DNA of 64,000 bases from Sternotherus odoratus (GCA_032164245.1 JAVMKO010000005.1:45834193-45898192); one strand, 5' to 3'; shown: positions 1 to 9,600, counted from the first letter of the stretch. Numbers and translations are program-made. Notes: generated by a model not told the origin, from the sequence alone.

Positions 1-763
1 CGGACCAATTTATGGCCACCATCTGGCAGACACCGGCCTCCATTCCACCCACAGCAAAAGGGGTGGAAAGGAGTTACTTTGTTCCAGCCAAGGACTACGA
101 ATATCTGTCTGTCCACCCTCAGCCTTCCTCCTTAGTGGTGGACTCCATTAATAATAAGGAGCGCCACGGGCAAAGGAGGCCAAAAAGCTGGACCTTTTGG
201 GGAGGAAGGTGTACTCGGCGGGTGGGCTACAGCTCAGGGTGGCTAACCAACAGGCCCTCCTGAGCAGACACACATATGACACTCTGAACTCATTGGGCAA
301 GTTCGAGAGTGTTGTTCCCCCTGACGCCAAGCAGGAATTTAAGGCCTTTGTCCAACAGGGCAAGGACGTGGCCAAAATTTCCCTGCAAGCCGCCCTGGAC
401 TCAGTCGACTCCGCAGCCAGAACGGTTGCGTCGGGGGTCACTCTAAGGCGCAGTGCATGGCTGCAATCCTCCAACCTTCCTACAGAGATGCAGCAAACTA
501 TACAGGACCTTCCCTTCGAAGGTGTGGGTCTGTTCTCGGAGACCACGGATACACGCCTGCAGACTTTTAAGGACAAGAGAGTGACCCTCAAAACTCTGGG
601 CATGCATACCCCGGTTACCCAGAGAAGGCCCTTCCAACCCCCAAGGAGGCGGTTTTATCCCCCTCCTCGCCCGCCCCCCGCCCCAAGACTCCTTCCAACG
701 AAGAGGACGTGGCAACCGCCGTCGCTCCTTGTCATGGCAGGCGGGCAAACAACAGCCCCCTAA
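1..763 (+). pseudogene. DIRS gag-like protein, C-terminal part, frameshifted
   Basis: Two plus-strand frames join to one gag-like product: positions 12-170 in frame 3 (contains SYFVPAKDYEYLSVHPQPSS) and 197-763 in frame 2 (KVYSAGGLQLRVANQQA, then RRSAWLQSSNLPTEMQQ). The switch near 170-178 is a small deletion or frameshift. The same blocks occur in the antisense copies at 6220-6707 and 61970-62830, which supports a shared ancestral protein. The tail is rich in Pro and Arg (about 640-730), a plausible nucleic-acid-binding end. The last 55 bases overlap the RT frame. Function is inferred from position; I see no zinc knuckle. Confidence 0.7.
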
Positions 764-2565
764 ACCCTCTCAGGGCCCCAAGCCCAACTTTTGAAGGTGC
801 GCCCAGGGGCAGAGCACCAGTCGGACACCTGGATCCTCCCTTCTGCGATCGTCTGTCCCATTTCCTCCGTACCTGGTCAGACATTACATCGGACCAGTGG
901 GTCCTCTGCACGGTGGAGCTGGGATATTCGCTCCAGCTTTCCACCCGCCCTCCCTCTCACCCTCCTTCCCCGTCCCTCTTCAGGGACCCCTCTCACGAGC
1001 AACTCCTCATACAGGAGGTGAGGTCACTCCTCTCGCTGGGAGCCAATGAGCCCGTCCCAGAGGAGTTCAAGGGGAAAGGATTCTACTCCCGTTACTTCCT
1101 CATCCCCAAGGCGAAAGGGGGCCTACGGCCCATCCTAGACCTACCTGGACTCAACAGCCACATGGTCAAGTTCAAGTTCCGCATGGTCTCCTTGGGCACC
1201 ATCATTCCCTCTCTGGATCCAGGAGACTGGTTCGCTGCCCTCGATATGAAGGACGCTTATTTTCATATTACCATAAAGCCCTCCCACAGACGTTACCTCC
1301 GTTTCCTTGTGGCAGGGGAACATTACCAGTTTGCTGTCCTACCCTTCGGCCTGTCCACTGCACCCAGGGTCTTTACCAAGTGCATGGCGGTAGTAGCAGC
1401 GTTCTTACGCCGCCGCGGGGTACATCTCTACCCGTACCTGGACGACTGGCTGATACGGGGCACCTCCAGGGACCAGGTGCGCACGCATGTGCAGCTTGTC
1501 ATCAGCACATTCGACCACTTGGGTATCCTCCTCAATGAGGGGAAGTCTACCCTGGAACAGACTCATAAAATCGAGTTCATAGGGGCCCTCCTGGACTCTA
1601 CCGTGGCAAGGGCATCCCTCCCACAGCCTCGTTTTCTGGGCATTCAGTCAGCGGTCCGCGACTTGCGATCCTTCCCAATGGCAACGGCTCAGGTGTTCCT
1701 CAGCCTACTGGGCCACATGGCAGCATGCAGGCATGTCACCCAGTATGCCAGATTGTGGCTGCGCCCGCTCCAGTCCTGGCTTGCGTCGGTCTACAGGCCG
1801 AACGTGAACAGCATCAACGCCCTTCTCACCATCCCAAGGGCTATCCTCAACGCTCTGGCCTGGTGGGAAAATCAGGACATCGTCTGCCAGGGCGTTCCCT
1901 TCCTCCCGCCCAGCCCATCCATGTCCCTAGTGACGGACGCCTCGTCTCTGGGTTGGGGAGCCCACCTCGGCGAACTCAGAACGCAGGGCCGCTGGTTGGA
2001 GGCCGATCTCCACCTCCACATCAACGTCAGGGAGCTAAGAGCGGTTCGTCTAGCATGCCAGGCTTTCCAGAGCACGCTAACAGGTCACTGTGTAGCGGTG
2101 CTAACAGACAACACCACAGCCCAGTTTTATATCAACAAACAGGGCGGAGCGCGCTCGAACCCCCTTTGCCAGGAAGCGGTTCTCCTTTGGGAGTTTTGCA
2201 TAGCCCACTCCATTCACCCAGTGGCCTCTTTCCTCCCGGGAGCCCAGAACACGCTAGCGGACCACCTCAGCAGATCGTTCCTGTCGCACGAGTGGTCCCT
2301 CCGGCCAGACGTCATCCGGCCGATCTTCCTACGGTGGGGGTTTCCCCAGATCAACCTCTTTGCCACTCGACACAACAGGAAGTGCCTCCAGTTCTGCTCC
2401 TTCCGCGGCAGCTCCCGGGGCTCCCTAACAGACGCCTTTCTCCTACCCTGGACGGGCCACCTGCTCTACGCGTTCCCTCCGATCCCGCTCCTGCACAAGG
2501 TGATCCTCAAGATCAAACGGGACAAGGTGCATATAATCCTCGTAGCCCCGGCCTGGCCCAGGTAA
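709..2565 (+). CDS. DIRS reverse transcriptase-RNase H polyprotein (618 aa)
   Basis: The frame is uninterrupted for 618 codons. RT blocks in order: YFLIPKAKGGLRPILDLPGLN-like fingers (about residues 128-148), DMKDAYFHI with the first catalytic Asp (about 179), the FAVLPFGLSTAP block (about 209), and the catalytic YLDDWL box (about 243). RNase H follows with SLVTDASSLGWGAHL, a Glu in INVRELRAV, LTDNTTAQFY and LADHLSRS, giving the expected D-E-D-D set. The enzyme would copy the element RNA to DNA. The upstream end overlaps gag and the end overlaps the recombinase in another frame. The start at 709 is the first Met in frame and is not certain to be used. Confidence 0.88.
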   Translation: MATAVAPCHGRRANNSPLNPLRAPSPTFEGAPRGRAPVGHLDPPFCDRLSHFLRTWSDITSDQWVLCTVELGYSLQLSTRPPSHPPSPSLFRDPSHEQLLIQEVRSLLSLGANEPVPEEFKGKGFYSRYFLIPKAKGGLRPILDLPGLNSHMVKFKFRMVSLGTIIPSLDPGDWFAALDMKDAYFHITIKPSHRRYLRFLVAGEHYQFAVLPFGLSTAPRVFTKCMAVVAAFLRRRGVHLYPYLDDWLIRGTSRDQVRTHVQLVISTFDHLGILLNEGKSTLEQTHKIEFIGALLDSTVARASLPQPRFLGIQSAVRDLRSFPMATAQVFLSLLGHMAACRHVTQYARLWLRPLQSWLASVYRPNVNSINALLTIPRAILNALAWWENQDIVCQGVPFLPPSPSMSLVTDASSLGWGAHLGELRTQGRWLEADLHLHINVRELRAVRLACQAFQSTLTGHCVAVLTDNTTAQFYINKQGGARSNPLCQEAVLLWEFCIAHSIHPVASFLPGAQNTLADHLSRSFLSHEWSLRPDVIRPIFLRWGFPQINLFATRHNRKCLQFCSFRGSSRGSLTDAFLLPWTGHLLYAFPPIPLLHKVILKIKRDKVHIILVAPAWPR

Positions 2566-3761
2566 TGCTGGTATGCATCCCTCCTCCAGCTGTCCAAGGC
2601 CCCTCCCATCAGCCTCCCGCTGTGGCCAGACCTGATCTCTCAGGATCACGGTCGCCTACTCCACCTGGACCTGCAGTCCCTGCATCTCACAGCGTGGTTC
2701 CTGCATGGCTAAGGGGCCCGGAGCTCTTGTGTTGTGCCGCGGTGCAGGATGTTCTTCTGGGAAGCAGAAAACCATCAACCAGAAGCACCTATACTGCAAA
2801 GTGGACCCGCTTCTCTGCTTGGTGTATGCAGCGCAACACCATCCCCAGGGAAGCCTCCATCCCAGTCATCCTGGACTACCTGCTGGACCTTAAACAGCAA
2901 GGTCTTTCTACCTCCACTATTAGGGTCCACCTGCCGGCCATCTCGGCGTTTCACCCAGGCTCGGCAGACCACTCGGTCTTCTCAAACCCTACGGTCTATA
3001 GATTCCTTAAGGGGCTGGACAAAGTTTACCCGCAGGTTAAGCATCCCGTCCTGCCTTGGGACCTGAACCTTGTGCTCTCCCGCCTCACCATGTCCCCCTT
3101 TGAGCCCCTCGCCACGTGCTCCTTGCTGTACCTCTCCTGGAAGGTAGCCCTCCTTGTAGCAATCACCTCAGCACGCAGAGTGTCCGAGATCAGAGCGTTA
3201 ACCTCAGAACCGCCTTATACGGTTTTTCATAAGGACAAGATGCAGCTACGCCCCCATCCAGCCTTCCTTCCCAAGGTGGTGTCTCCCTTCCACGTTAACC
3301 AGGACATATTTCTGCCGGTCTTCTACCCTAAGCCCCACACCTCTGGAAGGGAGCAACAATTGCACACGCTCAATGTTAGAAGAGCTCTTGCATTTTATTT
3401 AGACCGCACAAAACCGTTTCGGAAAACAACACAGCTCTTTGTTGTGGTGTCGGATCGGATGAAAGGCCAACCAGTCTCCGCCCAAAGGCTCTCCTCCTGG
3501 ATAACCTCGTGCATTCGCACCTGTTATGAACTGGCGGGCAGGCCCGCCGCGCAGATAACCGCACACTCCACGAGAGCGCAGGCGTCCTCTGCGGCCTTCC
3601 GGGAGAGGGTTCCGATCATGGACATCTGCAGGGCAGCGACCTGGTCCTCCGTCCACACCTTCGCCGCCCACTACGCCATAGTCCAGCAGGCCAGGGACGA
3701 TGCGGCGTTTGGTTCAGCGGTCCTACGCTCAGCGATGGGTCAATCCGACCCCGCCTCCTAG
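1725..3761 (+). CDS. DIRS tyrosine recombinase (open frame 678 aa, conserved part about residues 320-678)
   Basis: The C-terminal half has the tyrosine-recombinase signature: first Arg in SARRVSEIRAL (about 3170-3200), HSTRAQASS giving H-x-x-R (about 3565), and a Tyr in HTFAAHYAIV (about 3660-3680). An N-terminal SAM-like segment begins about 2740 (STRSTYTAKWTRFSAWC). This enzyme would insert the circular DNA copy, so no target duplication is expected. Residues 1-280 overlap the RT/RNase H frame and look like its out-of-frame shadow (Pro/Ser-rich), so the true start is probably nearer 2500-2740. No stop interrupts the catalytic domain. Confidence 0.87.
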   Translation: MQACHPVCQIVAAPAPVLACVGLQAEREQHQRPSHHPKGYPQRSGLVGKSGHRLPGRSLPPAQPIHVPSDGRLVSGLGSPPRRTQNAGPLVGGRSPPPHQRQGAKSGSSSMPGFPEHANRSLCSGANRQHHSPVLYQQTGRSALEPPLPGSGSPLGVLHSPLHSPSGLFPPGSPEHASGPPQQIVPVARVVPPARRHPADLPTVGVSPDQPLCHSTQQEVPPVLLLPRQLPGLPNRRLSPTLDGPPALRVPSDPAPAQGDPQDQTGQGAYNPRSPGLAQVMLVCIPPPAVQGPSHQPPAVARPDLSGSRSPTPPGPAVPASHSVVPAWLRGPELLCCAAVQDVLLGSRKPSTRSTYTAKWTRFSAWCMQRNTIPREASIPVILDYLLDLKQQGLSTSTIRVHLPAISAFHPGSADHSVFSNPTVYRFLKGLDKVYPQVKHPVLPWDLNLVLSRLTMSPFEPLATCSLLYLSWKVALLVAITSARRVSEIRALTSEPPYTVFHKDKMQLRPHPAFLPKVVSPFHVNQDIFLPVFYPKPHTSGREQQLHTLNVRRALAFYLDRTKPFRKTTQLFVVVSDRMKGQPVSAQRLSSWITSCIRTCYELAGRPAAQITAHSTRAQASSAAFRERVPIMDICRAATWSSVHTFAAHYAIVQQARDDAAFGSAVLRSAMGQSDPAS

Positions 3762-3820
3762 GTATTGCTTGTAGTCACCTAACTGGAATGCATATGAGCA
3801 ATCACTCAAAGAAGAAAATG

Positions 3821-4119
3821 AGGTTACTTACCTGTAACTGTTGTTCTTCGAGATGTGTTGCTCATATCCATTCCAAACCCACCCTCCTTCCCCACTGTTG
3901 GATTAGCCGGCAAGAAGGAACTGAGGGGGGGGGGGGGGCTGGGTCCCAGGGGTATTTATGCGGCACCATAACGGCGCCACTCCAGGGGGCTCCCTGGTCG
4001 ACCCAGCCCGTTGCTAGGGGAAAAATCTTCCGACAATTGTGCCCGCGGCGTGTGCACACCTAACTGGAATGGATATGAGCAACACATCTCGAAGAACAAC
4101 AGTTACAGGTAAGTAACCT
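3821..4119. repeat. 55-bp inverted repeats at the DIRS right end
   Basis: Positions 3821-3875 and 4065-4119 are exact reverse complements by eye (55 bp arms, 189 bp spacer). A third, imperfect direct copy of the right arm start lies at 3783-3822 (TGGAATGCATATGAGCAA). DIRS elements carry inverted terminal repeats plus an internal complementary region near the right end, and this arrangement fits. The spacer has a 13-base G run near 3927. Each arm contains CAGGTAAGT, which reads as a 5' splice site consensus on the plus strand in the right arm and on the minus strand in the left arm. Confidence 0.85.
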
Positions 4120-5100
4120 CGTTTTCTCTCAAGGTAGAAGGCCAGTGTCCTAACATCCAGGGTGTGTTGCTTGCGTTCCTTGCTGAATTTATGAGGCTTT
4201 GGATAAAATTCCATCAGGAATATATCATGATTATTGTGAAACAGCGACACACAACCTTCCACAGGTGCCAACTTTCCAATGTGCTGGGGGGTGCTCGACT
4301 CTGCCCCCCACCCCCATTCCATGCTCCACCTCATCTCTTCCCACACTCTTCCAGCCCTCCCCGAGCATACCCTTGCTCCTCCTCCTTCCCCCACACAGAT
4401 CCTCTGGCACATCATGAAACAGCTGATCACTGTGGGTGGGAGACATGGGGAGAGAGAGGGATTGGTTGGCCTCACAAGCAGTAGGAGGCGCTGAGGGAAA
4501 TAGGGGAGCTGATGGGGGAGTTAAGGGGGCTGCCGATGGGTGCTCAGCACCCACCACTTTTTCCCCAGGGGTGCTCCAGCCCAGGAGCACTCAGAGTTGG
4601 CGCCTATGCCACCTTTGGCAAGAAGTCTGGGTGGGGGCGCAGCTGGACCTTATCCTTGTAGAAAACCGTATAGGGTGGTTCTGATGTGAGTGCACTAATC
4701 CTTACCTTCGATGAGAGCAGCAGGGAACAAGAAGCTAACAACTTGAAGGGTGGCCCAGTGAGCCTTGACAGCACCAGGTTCAGATCCCAAAGCAGGACAG
4801 GGTCACGAACTTGAGGATAAAGTCACTCCAGACCTTTCGACATCTGACCAGGAAAGGCTGAGATGGCCACCAAGTGGACCCTGATTGCTAAAAGAGTCAG
4901 ACCTTGATGCTTTAGATGTAACAGGTAGTCTAGGGTGGATTGTAGGAAGATCTGGTCTGCAGGCAGGTTTTGGCCTGAGACCCAACATGAAAAATGTTTC
5001 CATTTGGCCGGAGAGCATGCACCAGGACTACCTTTCGATTACTCATCAAGATCTGTCGGACTTGAGCCAAGCATGCCTGCTCCGCCACATTCAGCCATCA
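4120..5100 (-). pseudogene. Tyrosine recombinase remnant of DIRS copy B
   Basis: Minus-strand translation contains HNNHDIFLMEFYPKPH and LDVRTLAFYLER (4120-4230), aligning with HVNQDIFLPVFYPKPH and LNVRRALAFYLDR of copy A. A MITE at 4260-4608 interrupts it. Upstream parts continue at 4609-5100 with stops. The catalytic H-x-x-R and Tyr region is not present on this side of the insertion. Not functional. Confidence 0.75.
4260..4608. mobile_element. hAT-like MITE in DIRS copy B, with imperfect 8-bp target duplication
   Basis: The ends are inverted: CACAGGTGCCAAC at 4260 and, read from the right end, CATAGGCGCCAAC. Flanks 4252-4259 (caaccttc) and 4609-4616 (ccaccttt) match at 6 of 8 and align with a single site in DIRS copy A near 3270, so they are a decayed 8-bp target duplication, the hAT length. 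The right part carries the inner palindrome GGGTGCTCAGCACCC. It encodes nothing and is rich in C and G. Confidence 0.7.
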
Positions 5101-5396
5101 GCAAGCATGCCATTCAGGTGTCGGAAATGACCGTGATTCTGAGACAGCAAGTCTGGCCAGAGTGGGAGCTCTTATGGAGCTGCTATTAAGAGCTCTACCA
5201 GCGTGCCGACCCAGTGTTGGCCTGGCCAATCCGGATCGATCAGGATGACTTTTGCCCTGTCCTGCTTGATTTTCAGGAACTTTCTGTGCACTAGTGGTAT
5301 CTGAGGGAAGCCATACATCAGGGACTCTGACCACGGGAACAGGAAGGTGAGCCTGTGGGCAGAGCAGAGCTGGTGACACTTCCTGTTCTGTCACTT

Positions 5397-5843
5397 TTAG
5401 AAGATGTGGTTGGCCACCTCTGGGTGGACAGACCACTCACGGCAAGCTGAGAAAGACCCACTGAGGAGACCTGCCAATGCATTCTTGATGCCTGGCAAGT
5501 GCAAAGATACGAGATGAACGCTAGACACAGAATTCCCACAGTAAAGAGTCTCTTGGCACAGGCCTGTCGAGCGGACTCTGCCCTGCTTCTTGATGTAGAA
5601 CATTGCCATGGTATTGACTGTTAGGATTTGGACCATCTAATCCTCCAGACAGGAGAGGAAAGCTTGGCAGGCCAGCTGAATCGCCTTGAGTTCTGTGATG
5701 TTTATATGCAGGGAATGATCTTCCTGTGACCTGAGGCTTTCTGTGCTGATGTCACCAAGGTGGGCTCCACATCCCAGGCCCGATGTATCGGAGACCAAGG
5801 GCGCTGGGGTACACAGGTCCATGAAGCACCCTGGAGCACCCAC
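5397..5843 (-). pseudogene. RNase H remnant of DIRS copy B
   Basis: Two minus-strand frames give VSDTSGLGCGAHLGD with HINITELKAIQLACQAF (5640-5830), then MFYIKKQGRVRSTGLCQE and FSACREWSVHPEV (5397-5620). They align with copy A RNase H. The first Asp and the Glu are kept, but a stop at about 5637 and frame changes break the domain. The adjoining RT is missing. Confidence 0.75.
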
Positions 5844-6218
5844 GGAAAAAAAGTTAGTGGGTGCTTAGAACCCACCAACAGCAAACTCCCTCCTTCCCCC
5901 CACTGTCTCCTGTCTGCTGGTGGCTCCACTGATCAACTCCCCCTCCCTCCCAGCACCTCCTGCCTGCCTGCCTCAATCACCTGTTCAGCAGCATACAGGA
6001 GGTGCTGGAGGAGGAGCGGGGATGGGGCACGCTCAGGGGAGTGGGCAGAACTGGGTGGGAAGAGGTGGAGCGGGGGTGAAGTGGGGGCAGGAAGGCAGGC
6101 TGGAGATGGGGGCTTAGGGGAAGGGATAGATGGGGGTGGGATGAGGGTAGGTGAAGGTGGGGGCTGGGTGGAGCAAGAGGTAGAGCACCCCCTGGGTCCA
6201 GAGAAAGCTGGCACCACC
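5825..6218. mobile_element. Second copy of the same hAT-like MITE, opposite orientation, left end lost
   Basis: GGAGCACCCACGG with GTGGGTGCTTAGAACCC on the left matches the reverse complement of the right end of the 4260-4608 copy. The right end (gctggcaccacctg) matches the other copy's left end. The outer left terminal repeat is missing, and the junction coincides with the place where DIRS copy B lost its RT domain. One deletion probably removed both. Left border uncertain by about 10 bp. Confidence 0.6.
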
Positions 6219-6219
6219 T

Positions 6220-6707
6220 GATTGGCATGCAGAGCCAGATTGGGTGGTTTAGGAGGACAGAGTGGAACAACAGTGTTTGAAGCCCTTGTGTCTGGCCCTT
6301 CTCCTCTAGGAGGAGCCTTGCCACGAAGAGGCCAGAGAATCTTGGCATTGGTGGAGGAGGCAGGAATGACTTCCTAGAGGCCTGTGGCATGTAAAGCCCC
6401 AGGGAATGGAGCATGGCATGGAAGTCTTTCAGGCAGTGCAGCCTGGTATCCGTTTGCTCTGAAAATAGAGCATTCCTCTCAAATGGGAGGACCTGAAGGG
6501 ACTGTTGAACCTCCAGGCAGAGGCCAGAAGACTGCAGCCATGAACTCCACCGTGGCTGCCAAGTCTGCTGCAAACAACGCTGTCTGGAGAGAAGCCCTGG
6601 TAACAGACCTGCCTTCCTCCAGAATAGACCCGAACTCCTGGCCCAGGTCTTGCAGCAGGGAATCTATAAAACTTCCTAGAGATCTTCATGGAGGATTCCT
6701 GGGTCAT
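6220..6707 (-). pseudogene. gag-like remnant of DIRS copy B
   Basis: Minus-strand reading gives WLQSSGLCLEVQQSLQVLPF and LFSEQTDTRLHCLKDF, clear relatives of the copy A gag block at 440-590. The Pro/Arg-rich tail follows toward 6220. The upstream part (6574-6707) is in another frame. Decayed, and probably continues weakly to about 6750. Confidence 0.7.
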
Positions 6708-6750
6708 CCTTCTGCATATAGTCTTTTTCAGAGAGCACTCGCTGCGTAGC

Positions 6751-7416
6751 TAAAGTGACCACCGATATCACTACACATACCTTTTTGTTCAGATGAAACA
6801 AAATGTCATCGCACATAACTCCTACAGTTTGATTGGGAACGTGTACTCACCAGAGATACCTTCCCCAGCAACATGCTGTGTACCAGAAGACAAGGGAGGC
6901 AAGCGGTGCAGCTGTACCACTATAGTGCTTTAGTGAAGACACTTCTACGGCGATGGGAGAGCTTTTCCCATTAGCCTCCAAAGAGAACAGTGGGATCTTT
7001 TGATTGCCTTGGGAAAAGATATCCCCTGAAAGTACTCTGGACAGGTTAAATATTCTGCTGCTCAATTAGTGGCAGAGACAGGACCGGGAAGGCTCTGATG
7101 TTTTCATCAGTCTCCTTCCTGGCATTCTCAGCAGTGAGGTCAAATCGAGGCCCACTTGGCCATTGAGACTAAACTCTCTCCAGGGCAGGGAGGGGCAGCA
7201 GGTATGTATGCACTGGGGCTGCCCATCCAGGCTATAGCCAAAGATCTTATTCTCATAGGCTGTTGGCCATACACAATATGTTTTATGGGGCGCTAGAACC
7301 AATGTCTGGTACCTGAACACCAAGGAACTTAAAGGGAGTTTGAATCTGGAGACAAACAGGAATTCAGTCTCCTGAGAGGAACATTTCCCTATAGTTAAGC
7401 CAGAAACCAGTCCATC
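6751..7416. other. Intergenic, mostly unassigned; contains a Harbinger-type MITE fragment near 6890-6975
   Basis: No exon or complete element recognised. About 6890-6975 holds GGTGCAGCTGTACCAC and GTGCTTTAGTGAAGAC followed by GGGAGAGCTTTTCCCA, resembling the left part of the MITE at 12631-12861. The open frame on the minus strand at 7066-7323 (85 aa) has no recognisable domain. Confidence 0.4.
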
Positions 7417-7424
7417 CTCTCAAC

Positions 7425-7883
7425 CAGAGGTGAAAGTAAAATACAGCTCTTACTGGTACGGGGCCCACTCAGACCCCCTGGAAGGGGCGGGGCTCAGGTG
7501 GAAAGGGCAGGGCCTCAGGTGGAAGGGGGTCAGTGTCCCCCAGTCACTCCATCTGCACTCCCTGGCCAACACCACCCGGGGCTCCAGTGGTGATTTAAAG
7601 GGCTCGGGGCCCCAGGGCAGCTACTTCTCCTCCCTCTCCCTTTAACATTGCTGTCTCTTTTGCACTCTCCCCCCCCCCCCCCATCAGTAGCCCTGCTGGG
7701 TCACCGCTGCCCCTTTTGCACACACACACCCTTTGGCGGCCCTGCTGGTGGGGACACAACAGGGCCACCGATTGGGGGGCACAAAAGAGGCAGCGACGTT
7801 AAAGTTAGCAGTACACGTCGGTACTGGCGGCTACCTTTTACTGGTACACTGTACCAGTCCGTATCCCCTTACTTTCACCCCTG
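7425..7883. mobile_element. hAT-type MITE with exact 8-bp target duplication
   Basis: The left end CAGAGGTGAAAGTAAAATAC and the right end (read inverted) CAGGGGTGAAAGTAAGGGG are terminal inverted repeats. The flanks 7417-7424 and 7884-7891 are both ctctcaac, an exact 8-bp duplication, diagnostic of hAT transposons. The 459-bp interior is non-coding with a run of C near 7670. Confidence 0.85.
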
Positions 7884-7891
7884 CTCTCAAC

Positions 7892-8667
7892 TTAGATGTG
7901 GCTGGCCACTGCTTGACCACACAGCATCAGACTCCTTGGCTTAAAGGACGGCATCACCTGTTTCTCTCTCTAATGTGCTGGCCTGTATGGTACAAAGACT
8001 CTATGCTGACTGGTTTCTAGGTGTTTCAATGACTCTGTCCGTAGGCCACTGTGTTGGGGAGTCAAAGGGGTACAGTGTAGGGGAGCAAAGCAGGCTCCAC
8101 TGGGCTGCCAAGGAATGGACTGAGTGCTAGATGGGATCACCAGTACCCCTCACATTAGCTAGAAGAGCAGCAAGTAACCAGCAACTAGCCTGGATCAGCA
8201 ATGGAGCTAAGGGCTGCTGGGAGGGTATTTTGACTCAGGATCTTACTTCCCTGCCCGTAGTGCCTCTGGGCAAGTGCAACTATGCCCCGTTCCTTACTCT
8301 GTGCACATCGTGATATCATAAGGGAGCCTCAGGACAAATGCTTCCTCTCACCTGGCTTGGAACAGTTGATTTTTACCGGTAGATATCGGTAAATGTCTAT
8401 TTCACCGTACACCCAAAAACCCACTCAAAAATATTTCCATTGATAATGACAGAAATTAACAGCTAGGCAAAGTAAGAAAAGTGCAGCTGGATACTTGGTA
8501 GCATGTGGCTGAAGGATATTTACTTGGTATACTTTGATGCGATGTTGACAATTTTTTTTTTTGAACCGTTAAAAGATTTCATGTTTTGAATTTCAATGTC
8601 TACTGTCCCTAAATACTTATTGTTGAACCTGTCCCATAATTTCATGCAACTGTGAAAATTTCAATCA
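7892..8667. other. Unassigned intergenic sequence
   Basis: No gene or terminal structure seen. The second half turns AT-rich with a T run near 8553. Short open frames lack recognisable motifs. Confidence 0.3.
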
Positions 8668-8941
8668 ATAATAATTAGAGCTGCCAAGCGATTAAAAATG
8701 TAAATAATAATGAAGTACCATTTATTTAAATATTTTGGATGTTTTCTACATTTTCAAATATATTGAATTAATTACAACAGATTATAAGGAAAAAAAGTAT
8801 TTTTCAATTCACTTAATACAAGTACTGTAGTGCAATCTCTGTCATGAAAGTTGAACTTACAAATGTAGAATTATGTACAAAAAACAACTGCATTCAAAAA
8901 CAAACAACATAAAACTTTAGAGCCTACAAGTCTGCTCAGTC

Positions 8942-9558
8942 CTACTTCTTGCTCAGCCAATCACTTAGACAAACAAGCTTGTTTACATTTGCAGGAAATA
9001 ATGCTCCCCACTTCTTGTTCAGGATGTCATCTGAAAGTGAGAACAGGCATTCACATGGCACTGTTGTAGCCGGTGTTGCAAGATATTTACTTACCAGATG
9101 TGCTAAAGATTCATATGTCCCTTCATGCTTCCACCACCATTCCAGAGGACATGCGTCCATGCTGATGACGAGTTCTGCTCAATAGCGATCCAAAGCAGTG
9201 GGCCTGATGCATGTACATTTTCACGATCTAAGTCAGATGCCTCCAGCAGAAGGTTGATTTTCTTTTTTGGTGGTTCAGGTTCTGTAGCTTCACATTGGAG
9301 TATTGCGCTTTTAAGCATGCTCCCCACCTTGTCCCTCTCAGATTTTGGAAGGCACTTCAGATTCTTAAACCTTGAGTCGAATGCTGTCGCTATCTTTAGA
9401 AATCTCGTACGTTTTGTCAAATCTGCAGTGAAAGTATTCCTAAAATTAACAACATGTGCTGGGTCATCATCGGAGACTGCTATAACATGAAATATATGGC
9501 AGAATGCACATAAAACAGAGAAGGAGACATACAATTCTCCTCTAAGGAGTTCAGTCAC
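8942..9558 (-). pseudogene. hAT transposase C-terminal part (minus strand)
   Basis: Two minus-strand frames give a ZBED/hAT-like core end (about 9103-9558, with IATAFDSRFKNLKCLPKSER) and the hAT dimerisation domain (8942-9160, EWWWKHEGTYESLAHLVSKY then PATTVPCECLFSLSDDILNK). The frame changes near 9105-9160. The N-terminal BED zinc finger and the first catalytic Asp region are not present. Transposase would cut and paste the element; this copy cannot. Family call is from the C-terminal signature. Confidence 0.85.
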
Positions 9559-9600
9559 AAATTATTTAATGCATTATTTTTTTTTAACGAGTGTCATCAG

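Larger units (their letters stand above)
1..4119 (+). mobile_element. DIRS-like tyrosine-recombinase retrotransposon (copy A), left end outside the window
   Basis: Order on the plus strand is gag remnant, reverse transcriptase plus RNase H, tyrosine recombinase, then 55-bp inverted repeats. This is the layout of DIRS elements, which replace an integrase with a tyrosine recombinase and have inverted rather than direct terminal repeats. RT/RNase H and recombinase overlap in different frames, also usual for DIRS. The right end is near 4119: beyond it the sequence is antisense recombinase from another DIRS copy, cut mid-gene. The left end and N-terminal gag are outside the window. Two long open frames make this the youngest-looking of the three DIRS copies here. 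Confidence 0.9.
4120..6750 (-). mobile_element. Older antisense DIRS copy (copy B) split by copy A, RT domain deleted
   Basis: Minus-strand fragments match copy A in the expected order: recombinase (4120-5100), recombinase/RNase H overlap zone (5100-5440), RNase H (5397-5830), then gag (6220-6707). The RT domain, about 1.1 kb in copy A (roughly 800-1900), is absent between 5830 and 6220, where a truncated MITE sits. The recombinase stops abruptly at 4120 where copy A begins, so its C-terminus should lie left of copy A, outside the window. Stops and frame changes are frequent. The right boundary near 6750 is approximate. Confidence 0.8.

Noticed and set aside
1725..2500. N-terminal 250 residues of the recombinase frame as a real domain
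   Set aside because: They are Pro/Ser-rich, overlap the RNase H frame exactly and look like its shadow; the conserved region starts later.
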